A stretch of 64,000 bases of DNA from Leptospirales bacterium (GTDB taxonomy: Bacteria; Spirochaetota; Leptospiria; Leptospirales; Leptonemataceae). A program made the translations under genes and the position numbers. The notes below the pieces were generated by a model. The model did not search any database, was not told where the DNA came from, and saw only the letters and a list, made by a program, of their open reading frames with translations. This document shows positions 53,566 to 63,338 of this stretch, piece by piece (the first letter of the stretch is position 1; the number at the start of each line of letters is the position of its first letter). The stretch lies in contig JAIBBM010000003.1 of NCBI GenBank assembly GCA_019694685.1, positions 1 to 64,000 of the forward strand. The letters run 5' to 3'.

Positions 53566-54717
53566 GTGCAAAAGCAACTTCTGATTATTCCTCAAGCGAT
53601 TCTCATCACAATTTCGTGTCTTAAGCCTCAGCCTGTCAGCGAGGCTGCAGTGGTACGTGATTATAGCCTCCTTGTGCACGCTTCTTATCTTCAGGCTCGC
53701 AAAGACGCGCAGGCCATGCAGAAATCAGTCAGCGACTTTCTGGCTGCTCCGGGCGATGCAGGATTGAAGTCTGCAAGAGATTCGTGGATCAAGGCGAGAG
53801 TCTCCTACAGCCAGACGGAAGCGTTTCGTTTTTACGGCGGGCCCATTGATCGCCCTAAATCTCAGGGAAAAGAAGAAGGCCCAGAAGCTCTTCTCAATTC
53901 ATGGCCGGTGAATGAATCCTATATTGATTACGTGAAGGGCAATCCAGGAGCAGGGATCATCAACGATCCCAGGATTCAGATCAATGCAACCACGTTAACC
54001 GGCAAGAATCAACAGAAAGATGAGGCGGACGTGGCCACTGGATTTCACGCGATTGAGTTTCTACTCTGGGGCCAGGATTTCAATCCGGCGGGTCCAGGGG
54101 ATAGACCTGTGAGTGATTACACTACGAAGTCGAATCATGAGCGTCGCAAGCAGTATCTTCGCGTAACCACAGACATGGTTGTAACGCAGCTGCGATCTCT
54201 GGAGGAGGATTGGGCGCCCGGGAAAGAAAACAACTATGCCGCTGAATTCCAAAAACTGAACTCGAAAGTCGCTCTCGGTCATATACTGACTGGACTTGTG
54301 ACTCTGGCCGGCTTTGAGCTTGCGTCCGAGAGAACGGCCACGGCACTGAAGAGTGGAGATCAAGAGGATGAACAATCTTGCTTCAGCGATAACACGCACA
54401 ATGATTTCATAAATAACATTCAAGGAATATTGAACGTTTATGAGGGTAGGGTGGGCGACTACTCCGGAATAGGACTCGATGCGTGGATCAAATCTGCTTC
54501 TCCGGAAATGGCAGATCAAATCTTAGAAGCACTTCGCTCCACGAAAGACAAAGCAATTTCTCTCCCGGTTCCCGTAGACTCAATTCTCGCCAGTCCAAAA
54601 AACTCAGACTCCAGACAGAAGCTTGAAAGTCTATCGCATGCGCTTGCTCAAGATGCGAAACTGTTTCAGAAGGCCGGTATTCTTCTTGGAGTAGATGCTC
54701 GTTTGATAGCCGAATAA
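53566..54717 (+). CDS. Imelysin family lipoprotein (iron-regulated, M75-like)
   Basis: GTG 53566 follows CCAGGAG. The signal peptide ends I-T-I-S-C with Cys18. The imelysin motif G-F-H-A-I-E-F-L-L-W-G lies at residues 159..169 (His161, Glu164). Length and two-helical-bundle pattern are normal. Imelysin proteins are periplasmic or outer-membrane linked, iron-repressed and likely bind iron; peptidase activity is doubtful. The di-heme gene follows 2 bases later, a common pairing. Confidence 0.9.
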   Translation: MQKQLLIIPQAILITISCLKPQPVSEAAVVRDYSLLVHASYLQARKDAQAMQKSVSDFLAAPGDAGLKSARDSWIKARVSYSQTEAFRFYGGPIDRPKSQGKEEGPEALLNSWPVNESYIDYVKGNPGAGIINDPRIQINATTLTGKNQQKDEADVATGFHAIEFLLWGQDFNPAGPGDRPVSDYTTKSNHERRKQYLRVTTDMVVTQLRSLEEDWAPGKENNYAAEFQKLNSKVALGHILTGLVTLAGFELASERTATALKSGDQEDEQSCFSDNTHNDFINNIQGILNVYEGRVGDYSGIGLDAWIKSASPEMADQILEALRSTKDKAISLPVPVDSILASPKNSDSRQKLESLSHALAQDAKLFQKAGILLGVDARLIAE

Positions 54718-54719
54718 CC

Positions 54720-56105
54720 ATGGTTATGTGCAAAGGATTTCCGATTGTACTGGTCCTTTTATCTTTGAGCGAATGCCGCCGTGCCAGAGATCCGGGACTA
54801 CAATACAGTGGGGGCGAAACCACTGTTTTTGTCACATCCTCGCTTGCCTTTAGTTCTCCAGCCGCGAATTTAGACGTGGACAAAATGCCCGCGTTCACGT
54901 TTGGCAATCGCGTCTTCAATACGAACTGGGTCACTGCTCCCTCCTCAACAAAGAACTTCGATGGGCTCGGACCTTTTTTCAATCGAGTTTCATGTTCGAG
55001 CTGTCATCTATTGGATGGCCGCGGTCAACCTCCGGAAACGCCGAAAGACACGATGGATTCGATGCTCGTCCGCGTGAGCTTACCCGGAGAATCCGAGGTG
55101 GGAGGACCCAGGCCTCATCCTATCTACGGAGATCAAATCAATGATCGCGCCATCCTGGGAGTGAAACCGGAAGGTCGCATAACGGTTCGATATGTGGAGA
55201 TCGCCGGAAACTATCCGGATGGAAAGCACTACGATCTTCGTAGACCCGTATATTCATTCCGATTGAACTACGGGGACGCGCCCGGGATTCTATTTTCACC
55301 GCGAGTTGCGCCTGCGATTCATGGGCTTGGTCTCCTGGAAGCAATTCCGGAGGCCGCGATTCTGGCCATCGCTCGTCTCCAGGCTTCCTCCGGAATCCAG
55401 GGCAAACCCAATTATGTTTTCAATGCTCTCACAGGCGGAAAATCTCTCGGACGATTTGGCTGGAAGGCCAATGTTCCTACTTTGAGACAGCAGAATGCGG
55501 GAGCAGCGTTAGGCGACATTGGTCTGACAAGTGAGATATTCCCTCGCGAAAATATAACCGCCATCCAAAAGGACAACAAGGCTCTGGCGTCTGTGGCCGG
55601 TTTGGGTGGCGATTCGGTAGATTTGAAAACAGAGTTTCTGGATGATTTGACTTTCTATACACAGACGCTTGGTGTTCCTGCGCGGCGAAATCATAAGGAT
55701 CCGGAAATCCGGAAGGGAGAGCAGATCTTTTCTCAGATCGGATGCTCTGGTTGTCACGTGCCCACTTTCGAGACTGGCGAGCATCCGGCCGGAATCAAAG
55801 AAGTCAGTCACCAGGTGGTTCATCCTTACACGGATCTATTGTTGCACGATATGGGATCGGATCTGGCAGACGGCAGGCCGGACTTTCAGGCCAGCGGCAG
55901 TGAATGGCGCACGCCGCCTCTCTGGGGCATTGGACTTGTGGAGGCCGTCAATCGCCACACTACTCTTTTGCATGATGGACGTGCCCGGAATCTGGAAGAA
56001 GCCATTCTCTGGCACGGCGGGCAGGCAGCCCGAGCCAGAGAGGCTTTCAAGAATATGTCAGAAAAGGAGCGGACTCTCCTTCTTCGATTCCTGAAAAGCC
56101 TGTAA
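54720..56105 (+). CDS. Di-heme oxidoreductase-like lipoprotein (DUF1111/DHOR family)
   Basis: A lipobox-like L-S-L-S-E-C (Cys19) anchors the protein. Two c-type haem motifs are seen: C-S-S-C-H at 92..96, in the family context D-G-L-G-P-x-F-N, and C-S-G-C-H near 342..346. The family resembles di-haem peroxidases and is often encoded beside imelysin in iron-uptake loci. A role in iron oxidation state or release is inferred. It ends just before a convergent hairpin. Confidence 0.88.
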   Translation: MVMCKGFPIVLVLLSLSECRRARDPGLQYSGGETTVFVTSSLAFSSPAANLDVDKMPAFTFGNRVFNTNWVTAPSSTKNFDGLGPFFNRVSCSSCHLLDGRGQPPETPKDTMDSMLVRVSLPGESEVGGPRPHPIYGDQINDRAILGVKPEGRITVRYVEIAGNYPDGKHYDLRRPVYSFRLNYGDAPGILFSPRVAPAIHGLGLLEAIPEAAILAIARLQASSGIQGKPNYVFNALTGGKSLGRFGWKANVPTLRQQNAGAALGDIGLTSEIFPRENITAIQKDNKALASVAGLGGDSVDLKTEFLDDLTFYTQTLGVPARRNHKDPEIRKGEQIFSQIGCSGCHVPTFETGEHPAGIKEVSHQVVHPYTDLLLHDMGSDLADGRPDFQASGSEWRTPPLWGIGLVEAVNRHTTLLHDGRARNLEEAILWHGGQAARAREAFKNMSEKERTLLLRFLKSL

Positions 56106-56110
56106 TGGAA

Positions 56111-56137
56111 TGCGAAAGGGTTATTGCCCCTTTCGCA
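56111..56137. terminator. Convergent hairpin between di-heme and FecR genes
   Basis: A perfect 10-base stem TGCGAAAGGG / CCCTTTCGCA with a 7-base loop lies 5 bases after the di-heme stop. It overlaps the last codons of the opposing gene. The T-tract is poor, so it may act as a weak bidirectional terminator. Confidence 0.55.
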
Positions 56138-57167
56138 ACCTTTCTAGCTCCGCCTTGTTCTGATCCTGCGTACTGAGTGGAGAGTTTTGTTTCATTTGAT
56201 TGATTTCATCGCGTCCCTGATTCGAAATCTTGTCTTTTTCTTCGCGGCCGCCTTGAGTCATTGCGTCTTTGTCTGCACCCAGTTGTGATTTGAGTTTGTC
56301 CATTTCCTCGCGATCGCGCTGGATTTGTTCGCGAAGATTTTCGAGATCCTTTTTGTGCTGGTCCTTCATTAGCTCCTGATTGCTATCCTTTTGCTGTTGC
56401 ATGATTTCTTCATTGGATTTCTTTTGTTCTTCGATTGTTTGTTGAATTAGGATTTTCTGCTCCTGGAATTGCTGGATCAGACTCTGAATTTCATTGCGAC
56501 CGTTTTCAGTGATGGATGCCAGGTCGCGCCCCAGGTCTGCCACTTCCTTCTTATCAGAATCTGTCTGCGTGGAAACAGTGATCTTTCCGTCTGATTGCAC
56601 TTCTGCTTTTTTGTTCTCTTCAACAACTTGCGAATCTTTGAGTGTGTCATCGGCGACTTCAACTTTGCCTTCTTTGACCATGGTTTGACTCTTGCCATTC
56701 TCTTCTTTCACAACCCATTCTGTCCCCCGAACGGAAGCAATCGCAGTCGGAGTGACTACGTTGATACGGGAAGCAGCGGCGAGTTTCTCACTTGCGAGGA
56801 ACACCCTTCCTTTCTCAAGGCGCAGTTGCAGTTGTTCAAATCCTTTGCTGGCAAGAATGCGCGCAGATTCGATCTTCAGTGTTGTGTCCGGACCCATGCG
56901 GAGTTTCATGGTTGGTGAAAATTGCAGATCGACCTGTCCGTCCCGGCCGGTTTGGATGACGTATCCAGGCATCAGGATTCCATCTTTGGTATAGAGAGAA
57001 GAAGGGGAGATGGTTTTGTTCGTTCCTTTGTTGTCTGTGACTGACACGGATCCCTGCAGTGCCGTAATGGCCGCTCCCTGTAGATCCACTTGATCTTTTT
57101 TGCACGCGACTGCGGCAGATAGCGTCACGAAGATAGCAACTTTCAGTAGGAGAGCTCGAGTATTCAT
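56121..57167 (-). CDS. FecR-domain lipoprotein with long coiled coil
   Basis: The signal peptide ends S-A-A-V-A-C (Cys22). A FecR domain lies at about 35..180, with P-G-Y-V-I-Q-T-G-R-D-G-Q-V-D-L and S-V-R-G-T-E-W-V-V. From about 205 to the end the protein is a Gln/Glu/Lys-rich coiled coil. This matches spirochaetal FecR lipoproteins that may bind peptidoglycan or other envelope parts. It is monocistronic. Confidence 0.85.
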   Translation of the reverse strand: MNTRALLLKVAIFVTLSAAVACKKDQVDLQGAAITALQGSVSVTDNKGTNKTISPSSLYTKDGILMPGYVIQTGRDGQVDLQFSPTMKLRMGPDTTLKIESARILASKGFEQLQLRLEKGRVFLASEKLAAASRINVVTPTAIASVRGTEWVVKEENGKSQTMVKEGKVEVADDTLKDSQVVEENKKAEVQSDGKITVSTQTDSDKKEVADLGRDLASITENGRNEIQSLIQQFQEQKILIQQTIEEQKKSNEEIMQQQKDSNQELMKDQHKKDLENLREQIQRDREEMDKLKSQLGADKDAMTQGGREEKDKISNQGRDEINQMKQNSPLSTQDQNKAELERLRKGQ

Positions 57168-57266
57168 TGACGCAGGGGATCATTCGGCCTTCGCTTTGAC
57201 GACAAAAAAACTCCCGGGCGTTTGTTCAAAATCAATCTTTGTCAGAGATAACCGTTGGTTGAAATC

Positions 57267-57779
57267 ATGAAGAAAATACTTACATTTGTTGATGATATTT
57301 ATGAAGATCTGGAGCTCTGGTATCCGAAGCTTCGGGTCGAAGAGGCTGGATGGAGTGTTGACCTTGCGGGTCCAGAGATTAAGAAATATTCAGGGAAGCA
57401 CGGATATCCTGCTAGCTCGAACATCAAGATTTCTGACGTGCAGGAAGATTATTATCAAGCGCTTTTGATTCCAGGCGGCTTCATGCCGGACAAGTTGCGC
57501 CGCGATGCGAGAGTACTTTCCATCACAAAGAACTTTTTTGATTCAGGCAAACTGGTCGCTTTCATCTGTCATGGTGGCTGGATTCCTATTTCTGCGAAGA
57601 TTCTTAACGGAAAGAAAGCGACCGGATCCCGCGGAATCAAAGACGATCTGGAAAATGCGGGCGCTATCTGGGTGGATGAACCTGTTGTGCGTGATGGAAA
57701 TTTGATTTCAAGCCGAACCCCCGTGGATTTGCCTGCCTTTGGACGAGCTATCACAGAATACCTGGCGGACCACTCATGA
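57267..57779 (+). CDS. DJ-1/PfpI family protein
   Basis: ATG 57267 is preferred to an upstream TTG. The nucleophile elbow is F-I-C-H-G-G-W, with Cys101 and His102, and an acidic residue is found in Y-E-D-L-E. Members act as glyoxalases, proposed deglycases or chaperone-like proteins in stress. The 170-residue length is normal. It overlaps the carbonic anhydrase gene by 4 bases. Confidence 0.88.
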   Translation: MKKILTFVDDIYEDLELWYPKLRVEEAGWSVDLAGPEIKKYSGKHGYPASSNIKISDVQEDYYQALLIPGGFMPDKLRRDARVLSITKNFFDSGKLVAFICHGGWIPISAKILNGKKATGSRGIKDDLENAGAIWVDEPVVRDGNLISSRTPVDLPAFGRAITEYLADHS

Positions 57780-58408
57780 AAGATTCTTACTTAAGATTGC
57801 TAGAAAATAACAAGATCTGGGCCGCGGAAAAGATAAAAGAGAATCCAAAGTATTTTCAGCATCTAGCGGAACTGCAGACCCCAGAATTCCTCTGGATTGG
57901 TTGTTCGGATAGCCGCGTACCTGCCAATGAAATCACCGGAACAGATCCGGGAGAAATTTTTGTTCATCGAAATGTCGCCAACCTTGTCGTGCATACAGAT
58001 TTAAACATGCTCAGCGTACTGCAATTCAGCGTGGAAGTGTTGAAAGTGAAGCACGTGATTGTGTGCGGACACTACGGATGTGGTGGTGTGAAGTATGCGA
58101 TGGACACTCAGGATCACGGACTTGTGAATAAGTGGCTCAGAAACATTAAAGAAATTCACGTGAAGTACGATGAGCAGCTTTCGAAATTAACCGATGTGCG
58201 AGCACGCGCGGATCGTCTGGTAGAATTGAACGTGATTGAAGGCGTGCGCAGTCTGGCAAAGACCAGCATCGTACAGAAAGCGTGGAAGACGCGCAGCCTG
58301 CAAATCCACGGTTGGGTGTACGGTCTGGAGAATGGGCTGATCAAAGACCTCAACGTGATGGTGAACGGAATCGCGGACCTTGAACCTATCTTCCGTCTCG
58401 ATGTTTGA
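57776..58408 (+). CDS. can: Beta-class carbonic anhydrase
   Basis: Zinc ligands are Cys43 (C-S-D-S-R), His99 and Cys102 (G-H-Y-G-C-G-G); the Asp45/Arg47 pair is present. It interconverts CO2 and bicarbonate in the cytoplasm. The start overlaps the DJ-1-like gene (ATGA), so the two are coupled. At 210 residues it has the size of the Can type. Confidence 0.94.
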   Translation: MKDSYLRLLENNKIWAAEKIKENPKYFQHLAELQTPEFLWIGCSDSRVPANEITGTDPGEIFVHRNVANLVVHTDLNMLSVLQFSVEVLKVKHVIVCGHYGCGGVKYAMDTQDHGLVNKWLRNIKEIHVKYDEQLSKLTDVRARADRLVELNVIEGVRSLAKTSIVQKAWKTRSLQIHGWVYGLENGLIKDLNVMVNGIADLEPIFRLDV

Positions 58409-58411
58409 GAT

Positions 58412-59247
58412 TTATTCCTGCGCGTCAAAGAATCGCGCAATCTCTCTACCAACCCCTTCCGGGTCTTCCATCGGGAAACAGTGAGTGCCGGAGTGTTTGA
58501 TCCATCTGGATTTGGTATGAGATTTCAGCAAGTTCTTTACAGCACTATTGGGTGTGACATCTGACTTGTGCGCAGTAATAATCAGAAGGGGTTTCTTGAC
58601 AGTGCGAAAGACTCTCCACTGGCCCGCATGAAAGCTTCGAAATATTTTCGCCTCAATTTTTGGTCCAGACATAGACGATAGCCGGCATTCGTTGCTTCAA
58701 ATGCAGTTTCCAGGTAGCCCTCGAAGGACGCAGGATGCCACTGCTTGAACAATGGGTTCATGCGAAAGCTTCGACTAACAACGCGAAGGTCTTTGAATTC
58801 TCTTCTTCTTTTTTCTGCAAGGGCGGCCAGAGGATTTGGAATCAAAGAGGCAAACCGGGAGGTTAGAGGAGAGAACACCGTTGGGTCAAGAAGCGCGCCG
58901 GCCACAAGCCTTCCTTCCATCGACGGAGTCGCCAGAAGCAAAGAAGCGCCGCCGATCGAATGGCCAACCGCGAAGAATCGTTCGTAGCCCAGGTGTTCTG
59001 CAAATGCAGCCGCCTGCCTGCCAAAGAATTCCCAGTTGTGAAAGTCTGTTGTCGAATCGGAGCCCCCGTGTCCCATGAAGTTTAGAGCATGGACGTGAAA
59101 GCCGTGGTTTGCCAGGTGATCGGTCAGAGGGGCATAGGATCCAGCCGAAAATCCATTCGCATGAAAGAGCAGTAAAGGGCGACCGCTCCCCTTTTTGATG
59201 TACTTCAGCCGCATTCCCTCAAACTGGAAATCCAGCATATTGGCCAT
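58412..59247 (-). pseudogene. Alpha/beta hydrolase broken by a frameshift
   Basis: The N-terminal part (58582..59247) has H-A-N-G-F-S-A, the elbow G-H-S-I-G-G and a normal cap domain. The C-terminal part lies in another frame (58412..58672), with L-L-I-I-T-A-H-K-S-D-V (acid) and S-G-T-H-C-F-P (His). Both pieces belong to one hydrolase of about 275 residues. The switch lies near 58672..58682, and one added base would restore the frame. It could be a real decay event or a sequencing error, since a similar 1-base loss exists at 53345. Confidence 0.75.
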
Positions 59248-59354
59248 GGGCCAGGGTCGCCAGAGAACGGTCCCGGACCAGAAAAAATCGTTTCCCGGCT
59301 CAGGCTCTGCTCAGCGGGTACCATTATTGCTAATATATTAAGCAAAGGATCCGC

Positions 59355-61439
59355 ATGCCCAATCAGATAACAAAATCCGAAGCATTGCGCTTCATCAGCG
59401 ACATTACGCACGCCATCAACCAGAGCGACAATGCCGAAAACGTATTAGAGCGTATTCTTTCAGCATGTATCCACGCTACGCATGCTGAATCTGGAAGCAT
59501 TATGCTTATAGATGAGGATGGCGAAAACCTGACCATCCATGTTTCCCAGGGGTTGGCCCCCGAAAGTGCTCATTTAAAGTTAAGAATTGGTGAGGGGATC
59601 ACTGGCAATGTGGCTCGGACTGGCAAGGCCAGGATCGTCGGGGACGCGACCTCTGAGTCGGACTATATCCCCGTCAAAGAAGGTTTGATTTCTGAACTCG
59701 CCGTCCCTATGGCCGTTCGCGGCGAAGTCATTGGAGTCATATCTGTAGACTCAAGCGGCAAAAACGCATTCGATCGAGATCACGAACACTTCCTCTCCAT
59801 CATGTCCAATCTGGCGGCCGGAATCTTTGTAAACATCAAAGACAACCAACTGTTGAAGAGTCGCGATCGATTTCACACTGTGCTTCATGAGATTTCGCGC
59901 ATTGTATCTGCGTCCCTTCGTCTTGAGGATGTGTTCCGCGAAATCATGACGATCACAGAAAAGGCGTTCAAGCTTCATCGCAGTACGCTTTTGCTCTATG
60001 ATAGACAGCAGGATGTTCTGGCGATTGTCGCCAGTGTTGGTTTTTCAAAAGATGAACTGGTAGACGTCACTTACGCACCAGGCGAAGGAGTCACCGGTTC
60101 CGTTTTCGTGAACAAGAAACCGGTGTATATTCCAAGTGTTTCTAATGAGCCAGGTTTTCTGAATCGACTGAAGACCTACGGCGAAACGGGGGACATGGGA
60201 TTCTTCTGCTGTCCGATTTTCTACGGAACCGAAGTGGTGGGAGTTTTCTCTACGTTTACGCGTCAGCAAGGGCTCGATGCGGAGTCTATGATCGAGTTTC
60301 TGGAAATTCTCGGGAGTATGATCTCCCAATCCATAACGATTCAACGTCTGGTCAAAGAAGAAACGCGTGTCATCGCATCTGAGAACATTGAGCTAAAGCG
60401 AGAGCTTGGATCGAGATACAAGTTTGGAAGTCTGATCGGCAAGGCGTCCAGCATGATTCGACTGTTTGAGAAAGTCCGAATCATTGCGGATTCTAGAGCA
60501 TCGGTGCTTCTGACTGGCGAATCCGGAACTGGAAAGGAACTCATCGCATCCGCAGTTCACTACAATAGTCCGCGAAGAGACCAGCCATTTGTAAAAATCA
60601 ACTGCGCGGCGATCCCTGAGAACCTTTTGGAAAGCGAGTTGTTCGGCCATCGGAAAGGATCTTTTACCGGCGCGATTGCGGACAAAAAAGGAAAATTCGA
60701 AACAGCAGACGGCGGCACAATCTTTCTGGATGAGATTGGCGAACTGGATCTGAATCTGCAGAGCAAGCTACTTAGAGTGCTCCAGGAAAGAGAAATCGAA
60801 CCTGTGGGAGGCCGCACTCGCCAGGTAGACATTCGAATCATCGCAGCCACGAATGCTGATCTGGAAGCGGGAATTGCGGATAAGAAATTTCGCGCTGATC
60901 TCTACTATCGTTTGAATGTAATCAACTTGAAGATTCCTGCGCTTCGCGAACGTAAAGACGACATTCTTTTGCTTGTGAATCACTTCATCGAGAAATACAC
61001 GAAGGAAAATGGCAAATCTCTAACTGGCATTTCGCACGCTGCACTCAAGATGCTCGAAGATTACGAATGGCCGGGGAATGTTCGCCAGCTGGAGAACGCA
61101 ATTGAGCGTGCAGTCGTTCTTTCGCAGAACAAGATACTGGACGTGGATGATTTCGCGGACACGACTCTACCCTTTTCTGCACCGCCTCAGAATGCTGGAG
61201 TTCCCGCAGTTCAGGCAGTGGCTGTGTCGTCTCCTGGCGCGCTTGAACTTCCGGATGAAGAGCAGTTTCATCATATGGACGGACATGTATACGATAGCGT
61301 GATTCAGGAAGTGGAGAAGCGGTTGATTCTACACGCTCTCAAGAAGTTCAAATATACCAAGACGCAGGCAGCGCGCTACCTCGGAATCAATCGCAACACA
61401 CTGGATAAAAAGATCCGTGAGTTGAGTATAGATTACTGA
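59355..61439 (+). CDS. GAF-GAF sigma-54-dependent activator (NtrC/NifA-like)
   Basis: Two GAF domains (about 10..160 and 180..340) precede an AAA+ domain: Walker A G-E-S-G-T-G-K-E near 388, sigma-54 loop G-S-F-T-G-A, and Walker B T-I-F-L-D-E-I-G-E. A Fis-type HTH ends the protein (Y-T-K-T-Q-A-A-R-Y-L-G-I). It is soluble, so the signal is internal, perhaps a small molecule bound by GAF. ATG 59355 follows AAAGGA. No sigma-54 promoter was found next to it. Confidence 0.93.
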   Translation: MPNQITKSEALRFISDITHAINQSDNAENVLERILSACIHATHAESGSIMLIDEDGENLTIHVSQGLAPESAHLKLRIGEGITGNVARTGKARIVGDATSESDYIPVKEGLISELAVPMAVRGEVIGVISVDSSGKNAFDRDHEHFLSIMSNLAAGIFVNIKDNQLLKSRDRFHTVLHEISRIVSASLRLEDVFREIMTITEKAFKLHRSTLLLYDRQQDVLAIVASVGFSKDELVDVTYAPGEGVTGSVFVNKKPVYIPSVSNEPGFLNRLKTYGETGDMGFFCCPIFYGTEVVGVFSTFTRQQGLDAESMIEFLEILGSMISQSITIQRLVKEETRVIASENIELKRELGSRYKFGSLIGKASSMIRLFEKVRIIADSRASVLLTGESGTGKELIASAVHYNSPRRDQPFVKINCAAIPENLLESELFGHRKGSFTGAIADKKGKFETADGGTIFLDEIGELDLNLQSKLLRVLQEREIEPVGGRTRQVDIRIIAATNADLEAGIADKKFRADLYYRLNVINLKIPALRERKDDILLLVNHFIEKYTKENGKSLTGISHAALKMLEDYEWPGNVRQLENAIERAVVLSQNKILDVDDFADTTLPFSAPPQNAGVPAVQAVAVSSPGALELPDEEQFHHMDGHVYDSVIQEVEKRLILHALKKFKYTKTQAARYLGINRNTLDKKIRELSIDY

Positions 61440-61443
61440 GTTT

Positions 61444-61510
61444 GTGTAACTCAGGCGGAGAGTCGTTTAGAAAAATGCGGGTCCCGTTCCGGGGACCCGC
61501 GGAGTTACAC
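61444..61510. repeat. Nested inverted repeat after the GAF regulator
   Basis: Outer arms GTGTAACTC (61444..61452) and GAGTTACAC (61502..61510) enclose a perfect 9-base inner stem GCGGGTCCC / GGGACCCGC (61477..61500). No clear T-tract follows. It could be a factor-dependent terminator or a structured RNA; the rest of the gap to 61560 shows nothing else. Confidence 0.6.
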
Positions 61511-61560
61511 GAATGACCTTTTAATCATCGGTCTTTCGCGCAAATCGCGCTTAAAAAATA

Positions 61561-62025
61561 TTACGACTCTTGCAATGCAATGTTGAGCTCCAGCATTCCG
61601 AGTCTGGAGTACAAATGCAGACCGAGTGTAGTTTTGTCCTGCACTTTGAGAGTTTGAGTGCGCATATCTATTACGTAAGGCACACTCATATCCAGGTCCT
61701 TCTGGCTGTTGAGGAAGATGTTGAGCGCGTTGCCCGTAATCATATTTCCAAGTTCGCCAAGCACGTCCCTGTATTCTTTTTCTATAGAGGAACGATCTGT
61801 GCCAGGCATTAGCTTCTCCGCAATGCGATATGCACTTTCCGCATTCATAGAATAGATGACTTCTCCGTGAACACTTCCGGTCACATTCAAGAGGATTGCA
61901 ATTTCGTGAGAAGGGGCTGGAGTTTTCTTAACGAGAGTTCGGCCGCGTATGATCTCTTCCTGAAGCAGATCCCTGAAAACCAGGACCGCTCCTTGAAGGA
62001 ATGGATTCACATATTCAGCCTTCAC
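61561..62025 (-). CDS. cheX: CheX-like CheY-P phosphatase
   Basis: The CheC/CheX/FliY signature is seen as E-L-G-N-M-I-T-G-N-A, with the catalytic Glu and Asn, in a compact 154-residue domain. CheX removes phosphate from CheY and is the main such phosphatase of spirochaetes. It stands apart from other chemotaxis genes here, about 9.5 kb from the chemoreceptor-ODP pair. Confidence 0.88.
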   Translation of the reverse strand: MKAEYVNPFLQGAVLVFRDLLQEEIIRGRTLVKKTPAPSHEIAILLNVTGSVHGEVIYSMNAESAYRIAEKLMPGTDRSSIEKEYRDVLGELGNMITGNALNIFLNSQKDLDMSVPYVIDMRTQTLKVQDKTTLGLHLYSRLGMLELNIALQES

Positions 62026-62063
62026 TCCCCTTTTTTATCGGCAGGTTTTGTGCCGTCCAGTGT

Positions 62064-63272
62064 TTAGAATGAATCATCCGGATGAGAGACCGGGCCTGTG
62101 TCTTTGACTTCTGACTTGAGTTTGAAACGGCCACGCTCTGATTCCTTCTTCAAAAGAAGCTCAAAGTACAGGCGCCCTGCCTCATTCCTTTTCTCTTCCG
62201 CGATTTTCTGTGCCCTGGTTTCCAGTCCAGCGTCCGCCACGGATTGAACGCCCGAGATTTCCACATAGACTGTGGCTTCTCCGTCCTGAATTGGACCAAT
62301 TTTTTTTACGCCATCTCCGCCGAGCGCCCCCAGAACTTCCGGGCCATCCAGTTTCACGGTCTCTCCGGAAGGCAGAGCCACTCCCTTGAGCTGGGACAGT
62401 TTGATGTTCACCTGCGAGGCACGTTTCCCCGTGATTCGCTCAATATCTTCCAGTTTGAAATCTTTGCCCAGCTGAGACAATTGCTGCTTTAGGCCTGCAC
62501 TTGCTAGCTGGCGCTTTTCAGTGAGAACGCGGTTTTTCACAAATTCCTTCTGGCTTTCGTAGGATTTGCGTTGTGCCGGTTCAAAGATCGATTGCTCTTT
62601 CTCGTGCTTTGCTTTGATTTCTTCTTCCGTTACTTGAATGTTCCCGCCTGATTTTTCAGTGAGATCCAGAGTCGTGAAACGAATGATCCGCGCATTCATC
62701 GAGATAGAATCTGCGGCTGCTTCCGCACGCGCTGTAGGCAAAGCCTCTCCCATAGATGAAATTACTTCGTAGGCCTGCTGTGCCGCGCGCATGCGAAGGC
62801 GGATGTCCATCGGGAAACTTGCGAGCTGTTTGTGGTATATTTCCTTTACCGTTAGGCGATCATCCGGAGCTGCATTCTTTTGCGCCTCGTACATTTCCTG
62901 CGCGCCTTTCATGAGTTCATCTTGCATGAATTTCTCAGATGGAGCCACACCCAGCCTGTGAGCAAGCAAAGGCAGCACGTAGAGCTGTCGGATCTGGTTG
63001 GCAATGCAGTTCTTGAGAATATATTCCGGGATCTGGCCGAAGGCGCTCATGTTCTGTCTGCAGTTGTCTTCCGCCATCAGGTAGATCCGAGGCTGGATTT
63101 CCTCCCCGTCAAAGCTCCCGACTCTCCCGGCCCCTGAGAGAATGTCAGTGATTGTGCTCAAGGGAGTTTTTGAAAAAGTAAGGGCCAGCATGACTCCGAG
63201 AATGACGATGATCAGCACGGAGCCGAATTTTTTAATGATATCTACTGAACCCATGGGCCATACGCGCATCAT
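62064..63272 (-). CDS. SurA/PpiD-like periplasmic chaperone, membrane anchored
   Basis: One N-terminal membrane helix (about 16..35) is followed by a SurA_N/PpiD-type helical region (about 50..200) and a long charged C-terminal part. I see no clear parvulin isomerase motif. The protein probably helps fold secreted or outer-membrane proteins. ATG 63272 has GGCGGA upstream; starts at 63269 and 63254 are possible. Confidence 0.75.
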   Translation of the reverse strand: MMRVWPMGSVDIIKKFGSVLIIVILGVMLALTFSKTPLSTITDILSGAGRVGSFDGEEIQPRIYLMAEDNCRQNMSAFGQIPEYILKNCIANQIRQLYVLPLLAHRLGVAPSEKFMQDELMKGAQEMYEAQKNAAPDDRLTVKEIYHKQLASFPMDIRLRMRAAQQAYEVISSMGEALPTARAEAAADSISMNARIIRFTTLDLTEKSGGNIQVTEEEIKAKHEKEQSIFEPAQRKSYESQKEFVKNRVLTEKRQLASAGLKQQLSQLGKDFKLEDIERITGKRASQVNIKLSQLKGVALPSGETVKLDGPEVLGALGGDGVKKIGPIQDGEATVYVEISGVQSVADAGLETRAQKIAEEKRNEAGRLYFELLLKKESERGRFKLKSEVKDTGPVSHPDDSF

Positions 63273-63338
63273 GGAACCAATTCCGCCACAAAATATTCCT
63301 CAAGAGTCAGGCCGATTGTTGAGATAATCAAGCAGGGC

